A DNA stretch of 9,690 nucleotides, taken from assembly GCA_021803885.1 (NCBI GenBank), contig JAJZKY010000135.1, positions 1 through 9,690 on the forward strand. Reading direction: 5' to 3'. The position numbers and the translations under genes were made by a program. The notes beneath the pieces are model-generated. The model was not told where the DNA came from. It saw only the letters and a program-made list of their open reading frames with translations, and did no database searches. The DNA comes from Planctomycetota bacterium (GTDB lineage: Bacteria > Planctomycetota > Phycisphaerae > WQYP01 > JAJZKY01). Shown here piece after piece: positions 3,952-9,690 of the stretch (position 1 is its first letter; each line of letters starts with the position of its first letter).

Positions 3952-5786
3952 GCCCGCCGCGCCCGGATACGTCTTCCCGCGCCGGCCCGGCCCGGTCTTC
4001 GGTCAAACGCCGCAGGCTGGTGTTGATCATCGCCCTGGCGCTTTGCGGCGCCATTCCCGCCTGCACCTTGCCTTTCGGCTCGGGCGGCGGTGAACCGTCT
4101 GGGGCGGGCTTTGCCGACAGTGTTCTCCTGCACGACCTGTCGGACGGTCAGTTGCTGACCCATCCGGCCATGATGCCGGTGGATCAGGGCGTGCGGGAGA
4201 TGGTTCCCTCCACCGGGAATAAGTCAACTCCGCGCGGCGCAGCGCCGAATGTGAATGGGGTCGTGCCGGCCGGTACGCAACCGGGACGCGGCGCCACCGC
4301 CCCGGCGGCCAGCCGCTCGCTCGTACGCATGACCCTGCGGCAGGCGATTGCCGACGCCATGCGGCACAATCTTTCCATCAAAATACAAGCCTACATTCCG
4401 GCGATTTCCGAGGCCCGGGTTATCGCCGCCGAGGCGGCATTTGATCCCGCTTTCGTCGGCGGCATCCAATACCAGCACCTGGATCAACCCACGCCGTATC
4501 CGCAAACCCTGGGAGCGCCTTCCCCCATCGGCATCAACAATGAGGATCAGGTTAATTCGCAGGTTGGAGTGAAAACACTTCTCCCCACCGGCGGCACCGT
4601 GTCGCTGACCGGTTCGGATAATTATCAGGATTTTCACACCTCGGCGAGCCTGCCGCCGGACATCAACCCTTCGCACACCGCCGATCTGGGCCTGGAACTC
4701 AAGCAACCTTTATTGCGGGGATTTGGTCCGCGGGTGAACAAGGCCGGGATATATATCGCGCGGCGCAACGAGCGGATCGCGCGGTCCGCATTCCGTGCGG
4801 AAGTTATCAAAATAGTTTCACGTGTGGAACGCGTGTACCTGCAGCTCACCCTGGCCGCCGCCGATCGGCGTTTTGAGCGGCAATTGGTGCGGCAGGCGGA
4901 AAAAACGTTGCGGCGCCTCAAAAACCGCCTGAAAATGGATGTGGACTCGGTGCAGGTGAATCAGGCCCGCGCCGCCGTGGATCTGGCGAAATTCAATCGC
5001 GCCTCCGCCCGGAGACAGGTCGGCGATTTATCCCAGACCCTCAAAGCCCTTTTGAACGATCCGGCGATTCCCGTCGGCCCCGGCCCGAACATCAGGCCCC
5101 TGAGCCGGCCCATGGCCGTACCCTTCGCCTTCGATCTGGATCAGGAAATCGCCACCGCGCTGCGGCAACGCGGGATCATGCGGCGGGATCGCCTGGTGGT
5201 GGAGAAGGCCGGCATCCGCCGCGGCGTCGCGGAAAATGCGCTCTTGCCGAAGGCCGATTTGATCGCGGCCACCGATTCGAGCGGACTGGCGCCCAATGGA
5301 AGTTTCCCCGGCGGCTTCCAGCGCACGATGTCCGATCCGCATATCGGCTTTACGGTCGGAGTTGATCTGGAAATTCCCATCGGAAACCGCGCCGCCCGGG
5401 CCAATCTCTATCGCCGCCGCCTGCAGCGCCGCCAGGCTTTAACACAGATGCTCAAGGATGCCCAGAATATCGCCCGCGATATCGCCAGCGACCTGGTGAA
5501 TCTTACCGCCGACTGGCGGCAGATACGCCTGGCCCGGCGCCGCCGCCAGTCCGCCGCCGCCGTATTGCGGGGGCTGGAAGTACAGGAACTCTCCGGCCAG
5601 GCGCTGGATCCGACATTCCTGCAACTGGAACTCAACGCCCAGCAGGACCTGGCCCAGGCCGAAATCGCTGAAGCGCGAGCGCGGACCGGTTACAATATCG
5701 ACATGGTGAAATTTGAACGCGACCGGGGGACACTGCTGGAGTTTGACCGTGTCGCCATTGCTCCGGCGCCGGTTGGCGGCAAATAA
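3912..5786 (+). CDS. TolC-family outer-membrane efflux lipoprotein
   Basis: This 624-residue protein would form the outer-membrane channel of the export system. The N-terminus is long and basic, followed by a hydrophobic core (LVLIIALALCGAIPAC, residues 36-51). Cys51 sits in a lipobox-like IPAC, so it is probably a lipid-anchored protein like the OprM/NodT group. A low-complexity G/P/A segment precedes MTLRQAIADAMRHNLSIKIQ, the classic first TolC repeat. ELKQPLLRGFGPRVNKAG and VGVDLEIPIGNRAARANLYRR are the two strand/helix-start hallmarks of the duplicated TolC fold. Long Q/A/R-rich helices surround each. ATG 3912 is the only plausible start: no ATG occurs between it and the hydrophobic core. 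The n-region is unusually long (about 35 residues) and its first 13 codons lie in a repeat copy. It probably formed an operon with the two adaptors at 682-3098 before the array intervened. Confidence 0.85.
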   Translation: MTILDRQQQSPGRRPPRPDTSSRAGPARSSVKRRRLVLIIALALCGAIPACTLPFGSGGGEPSGAGFADSVLLHDLSDGQLLTHPAMMPVDQGVREMVPSTGNKSTPRGAAPNVNGVVPAGTQPGRGATAPAASRSLVRMTLRQAIADAMRHNLSIKIQAYIPAISEARVIAAEAAFDPAFVGGIQYQHLDQPTPYPQTLGAPSPIGINNEDQVNSQVGVKTLLPTGGTVSLTGSDNYQDFHTSASLPPDINPSHTADLGLELKQPLLRGFGPRVNKAGIYIARRNERIARSAFRAEVIKIVSRVERVYLQLTLAAADRRFERQLVRQAEKTLRRLKNRLKMDVDSVQVNQARAAVDLAKFNRASARRQVGDLSQTLKALLNDPAIPVGPGPNIRPLSRPMAVPFAFDLDQEIATALRQRGIMRRDRLVVEKAGIRRGVAENALLPKADLIAATDSSGLAPNGSFPGGFQRTMSDPHIGFTVGVDLEIPIGNRAARANLYRRRLQRRQALTQMLKDAQNIARDIASDLVNLTADWRQIRLARRRRQSAAAVLRGLEVQELSGQALDPTFLQLELNAQQDLAQAEIAEARARTGYNIDMVKFERDRGTLLEFDRVAIAPAPVGGK

Positions 5787-5861
5787 ACGAATTTCCCGGC
5801 TTCATATACCTTCCCGAGGGTGCGCGGCATACCCGGCGGCGGTTAGGAAAGGGTCAAAGTT

Positions 5862-6797
5862 ATGCGCGTCACCGACATTTTCGCCCGCGACGGCGCTACT
5901 TTCTCTTTCGAGTTTTTCCCGCCCCGCACCGCGGAGGCTCTCGAAGAGCTTTTTACCCATATCGCCCGGCTCGCAACGCTCCAACCGTCGTTTGTGTCGG
6001 TGACGTACGGCGCCGGCGGCTCGACCCGTCAGCTCACCCAGGCCCTGGTGCTGCGCATAAAGAGTCAGACGACTCTGGACCCTGTTCCCCACCTGACCTG
6101 CGTGGGCCATTGCCGCGCGGACATCCAGAATATTCTGACCCACTACGCCCAGGCGAATGTCAGCAACATCTTGGCCTTGGGCGGCGATCCGCCGCGCAAT
6201 ATCGCCGGCTACGACCGCAGCCGGGATGATTTTCAGCACGCCATCGACCTGGTCAAATTTATCCGCGCGTTCAACGAAGGCGGCGGGCACCCCGATCGGC
6301 GCGGCTTCGGCATCGGCGCGGCCGGATTCCCCGAAGGCCACCCCGCCACGCCTAACCGCTTGTTGGAGATGGATTATCTCAAGGCCAAGGTGGATGCCGG
6401 CGTGGACTATATCTGCACGCAGTTGTTTTTCGACAACCACGATTTCCACGACTTTCGCGAGCGCTGCGAGCTGGCGGGCATCCGCGTGCCGATCGTCGCC
6501 GGAATCATGCCGGTGACTTCCCGGAGCGGTATGAAACGCATGGCCGAGCTGGCCTTGGGCGCCCGTTACCCGGCCAAGCTGCTCCGCGCCGTAGAGCGGT
6601 GCGGTGACGATGCCGAGGCCGTCCGCCAGGTCGGCGTTCTATGGGCCACCGAGCAGTGCCGGGACCTTCTGCAGAACGCCGTTCGCGGAATTCATTTTTA
6701 TACGCTCAACCAATCGCAGGCCGTACTGGAAATCTATCGGAACCTTGGTGGCGCGATAGCCGGGAGCCGCGCCGCGATTCCGCAGGCGGGTGGTTAG
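5862..6797 (+). CDS. metF: 5,10-methylenetetrahydrofolate reductase
   Basis: This 311-residue enzyme reduces 5,10-methylene-THF to 5-methyl-THF with FAD and NAD(P)H, supplying the methyl group for methionine synthesis. The hallmark FSFEFFPPRT is present, with Glu17 at the position of the catalytic Glu of E. coli MetF. SVTYGAGGSTR (46-56), NILALGGDPPR (102-112, with the conserved Asp109), GAAGFPEGHP (152-161), KVDAGVDYICTQLFFD (176-191), PIVAGIMPV (210-218) and GIHFYTLN (276-283) follow in the usual order. Its length is typical of bacterial MetF, which lacks the regulatory domain of eukaryotic MTHFR. The start is supported by AGGAAAGGG at 5845-5853, 8 bases upstream. It lies 75 bases after tolC with no obvious terminator between them, so read-through is possible, though the functions are unrelated. 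No SAM or cobalamin riboswitch is visible upstream. Confidence 0.95.
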   Translation: MRVTDIFARDGATFSFEFFPPRTAEALEELFTHIARLATLQPSFVSVTYGAGGSTRQLTQALVLRIKSQTTLDPVPHLTCVGHCRADIQNILTHYAQANVSNILALGGDPPRNIAGYDRSRDDFQHAIDLVKFIRAFNEGGGHPDRRGFGIGAAGFPEGHPATPNRLLEMDYLKAKVDAGVDYICTQLFFDNHDFHDFRERCELAGIRVPIVAGIMPVTSRSGMKRMAELALGARYPAKLLRAVERCGDDAEAVRQVGVLWATEQCRDLLQNAVRGIHFYTLNQSQAVLEIYRNLGGAIAGSRAAIPQAGG

Positions 6798-6866
6798 ATC
6801 CGCGTAGATAATATACCGCGCGCACCTGAGAAATGAGCCACCGATACAAAGGTGCCGCGGGGCGGA

Positions 6867-6907
6867 ATTTACGAACCATGAGAGGTGTATTTCGTACCAT
6901 GAAGTGG
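6867..6907 (+). promoter_or_regulatory. Direct repeat with ACCATGA cores 21 bp apart
   Basis: ATTTACGAACCATGAGAGGTG (first copy, from 6867) and ATTTCGTACCATGAAGTGG (second copy, from 6889) share the core ACCATGA at 6875-6881 and 6896-6902. The cores are exactly 21 bases apart, two helical turns, so both would face the same side of DNA. This suits paired binding of a regulator. The repeat lies just upstream of the CRP-like palindrome. No known operator is recognised. Confidence 0.35.
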
Positions 6908-6922
6908 TAACATAGGGCAGAT

Positions 6923-6940
6923 TTGTGATAAATTTCACAA
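6923..6940. promoter_or_regulatory. CRP/FNR-family binding-site palindrome
   Basis: TTGTGATAAATTTCACAA contains TGTGA-N6-TCACA, the E. coli CRP consensus half sites with exact spacing, extended by one more matching base on each side. FNR-type sites (TTGAT-N4-ATCAA) are related but fit less well. It lies about 245 bp before the ResB start and about 190 bp before the best -10 candidate. That is farther than usual for class I activation, so the promoter it serves is uncertain. Control of cytochrome biogenesis by a CRP/FNR protein would make physiological sense. Confidence 0.5.
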
Positions 6941-6992
6941 TACGGTGGATTCCTCTGGCCTGAATGTGCTTGGCCATGAGGCATCTTATTAC

Positions 6993-7086
6993 GCGGCTAT
7001 GCCGCAAGCGATGAGCCGCGGCCGGGTCGCGAGCGGACCGGCTTAATGTGCCCAACAGGCAATCACCTGCGATATCCGGCCTTTTT
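6993..7086 (+). promoter_or_regulatory. Possible structured leader or terminator-like RNA
   Basis: GCGGC (6993-6997) can pair with GCCGC (7001-7005) or, as GCGGCT, with AGCCGC (7014-7019), giving two exclusive hairpins. Next, GGCCGG (7020-7025) can pair with CCGGCC (7076-7081), which is followed directly by TTTTT (7082-7086). Within that span, GCCGGGTC and GACCGGC form a shorter bulged hairpin, and CAGG/CCTG forms another. The T tract after a GC stem is terminator-like, but the 50-base loop is long for a simple terminator. No known riboswitch class is recognised. Confidence 0.3.
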
Positions 7087-7127
7087 ATCCCCCCGAGGTG
7101 AATGTGATGTTCAGGGGCGACTGCTGC

Positions 7128-7133
7128 TACAAT
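7128..7133 (+). promoter_or_regulatory. Possible -10 box for resB
   Basis: TACAAT is a good -10 match 52 bases before the chosen resB start, which would leave a leader of about 45 bases. The region 17-18 bases upstream (GTGATG) is a poor -35, which would fit a promoter needing an activator. This is a motif match only. Confidence 0.3.
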
Positions 7134-7185
7134 TTAACTTTTGACCGGTTCGACCGGGATCGAAACCGAGGCGGATGAATCAGAC

Positions 7186-9282
7186 ATGACCCATGCGAAC
7201 AACTTGTCGGAACCATCGAACGCCCAGGCTCTCGATCCGCGGAACCAGCAATCTACAAGTTCCGTTTCCACCGCTTCGCCTCCCACCGGTCTTCCTTTAT
7301 GGCCGGCGGAACGGTTGGTCTCCTTGATCGGTCGCTACCCGGCGGCAGTGGGGCGTATGCTGGACCGGCTGGCGGCGCGAAGGGATCCCGTCGGCTGGAT
7401 CGTACGATTTTTCAGCTCGGTCAAGTTGGGGTTGTTATGGCTGTTTTTAACCGGCGGGTACATGGCCCTCGGTTCGGGACTGCCGGCGCTGCGGGCGTAC
7501 TTTGACGTTTCCACGATGGAGTTCTTCTCCGCTCCGCCCATGATCATCCTGATGCTTCTGCTGTGCGTTACACTGGCGGTGGTAACCCTGCGGAGAATTC
7601 CCCTGACGCTTTACAAACTGGGCGTGTGGACGGTGCACACGGGGATCATCACCCTGGTGACGGGATGCTTTTTCTATTTCGGCTTAAAGCACGAAGGCAT
7701 GGTCCGCCTTTTCATACATCATACGGTGCGGCATTATTATGATTCCTCCGAACGAGCTTTGTATATCGGCGCCGCGGGAGATCAATCGGCGATGCTGCCC
7801 CTCCCCTCGCTTCCCATATTTGTTCGCCGCACCCCGGCGGATTCCCATCCGCTGAATATTTCCGTGCCGGCCAAGACATTGGAAAAACTCAATCCCAAGT
7901 TCTCCGATCTTCGTGTGCGCATCGTGGGTTATTATCCTTATGCCGAGATGGCGGCCTTTCCGGTCCCACGCCGTCCGGGGGTTAAGCCCAGGCAGCCGGC
8001 AGTGGAAGTGAATCTAAACGCCGATGGGACCAGCGGTGGGCGGTGGCTCGTGGCGAAAAGTCCGGCCGATCGGGTGCTGGACAATCATTCGTCCCCTTTC
8101 GGGATAGAATATCTGTATCACCCCTCGCAACGACGCTGGCGCGACATTACCACATCGTTTACCGGCCGCGACGCGCTGATTGTGAGCGTTCCGGCGGATC
8201 ATGTTCGCCGGGTATATGTCATACACAAGAACAAGCCCCTGCTTGTCCGCGGCACGCCTTACACCCTCACGCCGCGGCGGTGGATTGATATACCACTGAT
8301 GGCGCGGGCCTATCACGGCGCCAGCAGCCAGGGGTACATGGTGAACGTGGAGCGCCGCCTAAACGGGAAAATTTTTCATTTCCAAAGGGTGGCGCTGTTC
8401 CGCTACCCCAGCCAGAGCGTTGATTTCATTTTCCCCCACGGACATCGGCAACTGGTTCCGAACCTTGTCGATCATCACATTCGCATCGTGTATGAAGATG
8501 CGCGGCACAATCAGTTCTGGGTGGTGGAACATCGCTCCGGCGCCTTGAGCCTGGTGCAGCGGGCCGCCGGCGGCGCGGTAAGCGTCAATCCGCTCACCGT
8601 GGGCCGGGCGGTTCCCGTTTCCATTGATGGTATGCACATCGGATTTTCCGTGGTGCAAACCGGCACGGTGGTGTTGCGGCCGTATACAATTCCCGCCGAC
8701 CAGCGCCGGCCCAAGGTGGAAGACACCATGGGCAAGTGTGTTCTGCAACTGGCGGTATCCGACGGCCGCGGACTTTCACGAGAGGTGTATCTGCCCTACG
8801 AGCAGTTCGGTCTGGAGGGCCAGTTGCCGCCGACTTCGGTGAAAATTCCGGACGTGGGCCGCGTGCGGTTCGCCTTTTCGCAGCTTCGGCTTCCGCTGCC
8901 GGTGGCGGTGACCTTATTGGATTGCAAGGAATTGTTTTATCCGGGCGGCCACAATTTCCCGCGCGACTTTATCAGCAAAGTGCGCATGACCAATCTAAAA
9001 ACAGGCGTCGCGCGGGTGCGGGTGATTCATCTGAACCATCCGGCAAAAATCGCGGGCCTTTCATTTTTCCAGGCGCGGTTCGGGCATAAAAGGAACGGCC
9101 AGCCGTTCAGCGTGCTGGGCGTAGGCAACACGCATGGCTTTTACGCCATGCTCACGGGAGTGGTGATGATTATCCTGGGAATCGGTTATGCGTTTTACAT
9201 CAAACCGATTTTGTTGAACATCAAAAAGAAGCAACTCGCCGAATATGCCAAAAGACGTTCTGGTGACGGCGCCAGCGTCTGA
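7186..9282 (+). CDS. ResB/Ccs1-like cytochrome c biogenesis protein
   Basis: This 698-residue membrane protein resembles ResB (Ccs1/CcsB), which with CcsA/ResC delivers heme for covalent attachment to apocytochromes c outside the membrane (System II). After a polar N-terminal tail of about 65 residues come SVKLGLLWLFLTGGYMALGSG (TM1, about 79-98), TM2 (about 117-134) and TM3 (about 146-166). TM3 includes WTVHTGIITLVTG, where His151 is a candidate for the conserved heme-binding His of CcsB. A large soluble domain of about 480 residues follows, presumably periplasmic. The protein ends with HGFYAMLTGVVMIILGIGYAF (TM4, about 652-671) and a Lys-rich tail. The family ends the same way, with a GFY-type final TM. 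ATG 7186 is chosen for GAGGCGG at 7168-7174; TTG 7141 in frame is an alternative. A CcsA-like gene follows 56 bases later, supporting the assignment. Confidence 0.8.
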   Translation: MTHANNLSEPSNAQALDPRNQQSTSSVSTASPPTGLPLWPAERLVSLIGRYPAAVGRMLDRLAARRDPVGWIVRFFSSVKLGLLWLFLTGGYMALGSGLPALRAYFDVSTMEFFSAPPMIILMLLLCVTLAVVTLRRIPLTLYKLGVWTVHTGIITLVTGCFFYFGLKHEGMVRLFIHHTVRHYYDSSERALYIGAAGDQSAMLPLPSLPIFVRRTPADSHPLNISVPAKTLEKLNPKFSDLRVRIVGYYPYAEMAAFPVPRRPGVKPRQPAVEVNLNADGTSGGRWLVAKSPADRVLDNHSSPFGIEYLYHPSQRRWRDITTSFTGRDALIVSVPADHVRRVYVIHKNKPLLVRGTPYTLTPRRWIDIPLMARAYHGASSQGYMVNVERRLNGKIFHFQRVALFRYPSQSVDFIFPHGHRQLVPNLVDHHIRIVYEDARHNQFWVVEHRSGALSLVQRAAGGAVSVNPLTVGRAVPVSIDGMHIGFSVVQTGTVVLRPYTIPADQRRPKVEDTMGKCVLQLAVSDGRGLSREVYLPYEQFGLEGQLPPTSVKIPDVGRVRFAFSQLRLPLPVAVTLLDCKELFYPGGHNFPRDFISKVRMTNLKTGVARVRVIHLNHPAKIAGLSFFQARFGHKRNGQPFSVLGVGNTHGFYAMLTGVVMIILGIGYAFYIKPILLNIKKKQLAEYAKRRSGDGASV

Positions 9283-9338
9283 AATCTCACTGGTGCGCTC
9301 GGTGGGTTAACATAAGATATTCAGCCGAGAGGTTCTTT

Positions 9339-9690
9339 ATGAGAAAACATTTGTGCTTTCCGGCCCGTTTTCCGGGGTTTCTTCCTTTGCTGCTGCTGGC
9401 GGCGGTTGTGGTGGGGACGCCGCCGGCGTTCGCCGCCGCGGTCATGGTTCAACAGGCTCGCCCCCGCGCGCTGCCGCCGGGGCATCCGGCGATCGGTCCG
9501 GGTTCGCCGGCGGCGAATCCACCGCCCAGCCTGGCACGGTTGGCGCCGACCCGGGCGATGGCGCCGCAAAACCGGACGGTATTCCAGCGGCAGGTCGATC
9601 TGGCGCCGCTGCGGATTCTGGCGGTGCAGAACCAGGACCAGGTGAAAACGCTCGACAGTTGGTCGCGCCAGGCCATTCATGTCATCAGCG
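9339..9690 (+). CDS. CcsA/ResC-like cytochrome c biogenesis protein, partial (5' end)
   Basis: The first 117 codons are visible; the gene runs off the window. The start ATG 9339 has GAGAGG at 9327-9332, 6 bases upstream. The N-terminus (MRKHLCFPARF) leads into a hydrophobic core (FLPLLLLAAVVVG) with a likely signal peptidase site after PAFA. A Pro/Ala/Arg-rich linker comes next. Then comes LAPLRILAVQNQDQVKTLDSWSRQAIHVIS. This resembles the segment before the membrane domain in CcsA/ResC and CcsBA proteins of Planctomycetota-like bacteria, usually of the form L-P-V-Q-x-x-G-R-x-K-P-L-D-T-x-A-R. The WWD heme-handling motif and TM helices would lie beyond the window end, so the call rests on this segment and on the ResB neighbour. 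ResB and CcsA are usually co-transcribed partners. Confidence 0.65.
   Translation, partial: MRKHLCFPARFPGFLPLLLLAAVVVGTPPAFAAAVMVQQARPRALPPGHPAIGPGSPAANPPPSLARLAPTRAMAPQNRTVFQRQVDLAPLRILAVQNQDQVKTLDSWSRQAIHVIS

Larger units (their letters stand above)
6798..7185. other. Regulatory-looking intergenic region before resB
   Basis: I find no credible gene in these 388 bases. They hold, in order, a 21-bp-spaced direct repeat (about 6867-6907), a CRP/FNR-type palindrome (6923-6940), a GC-rich inverted-repeat region ending in a T tract (6993-7086), and a -10-like TACAAT (7128-7133). A minus-strand open frame crosses from here into metF but has no recognisable motif and its residues mirror the DNA repeats, so I treat it as spurious. 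The density of signals fits a regulated promoter for the cytochrome c biogenesis genes downstream. Confidence 0.5.

Noticed and set aside
6639..7055. Minus-strand open frame covering the end of metF and the intergenic region
   Set aside because: No family features; its repeated MVR residues come from the ACCATGA direct repeat, and the metF reading explains the overlap.
6993..7086. Possible SRP RNA, tRNA or known riboswitch
   Set aside because: None of the conserved cores of these RNAs can be found; only generic inverted repeats are visible.
9339..9690. Calling the full CcsA product with certainty
   Set aside because: The TM helices and heme-handling motif lie outside the window, so only a partial, moderate-confidence call is made.

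Overview
The window reads as a high-GC bacterial chromosome with almost all coding sequence on the + strand. A ResB/CcsA-type (System II) cytochrome c biogenesis pair with large soluble domains, a GAF domain fused to a HlyD-type adaptor, and a GxxExxY gene inside CGCCAAG-type inverted repeats together suggest a Planctomycetota or other PVC-group genome. This placement is an inference from gene types; no marker gene is present.

Layout. Positions 1-262 hold no convincing gene. Positions 263-606 hold a Phd/YefM-like antitoxin whose partner, a VapC/PIN toxin, is reduced to a 39-codon in-frame internal-deletion remnant. Positions 682-5786 are an export module: a HlyD-like adaptor, a GAF-domain/HlyD fusion anchored in the inner membrane (joined to the first by an ATGA overlap), and a TolC-family lipoprotein. 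No pump gene is present in the window. Between the second adaptor and tolC lies an 800-bp repeat array (3095-3951). In it a 56-57 bp segment carrying an ATG start context occurs three times and alternates with two copies of an inverted-repeat element. The second element copy carries an intact GxxExxY gene. The first lacks exactly 351 bp (117 codons) of it, with 4-bp AAGA repeats at the junction. The third segment copy supplies the start codon and first 13 codons of tolC.

Positions 5862-6797 encode methylenetetrahydrofolate reductase (MetF). The gene-free stretch 6798-7185 contains a near-perfect CRP/FNR-type palindrome, a 21-bp-spaced direct repeat and a possible RNA hairpin region. It is followed by a ResB-like protein (7186-9282) and the start of a CcsA/ResC-like protein (9339 to window end). 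These two would together carry heme across the membrane and attach it to c-type cytochromes.

The most unusual region is the repeat array that appears to have split an adaptor-TolC operon. It and the toxin remnant show two independent clean in-frame internal deletions within 3 kb.
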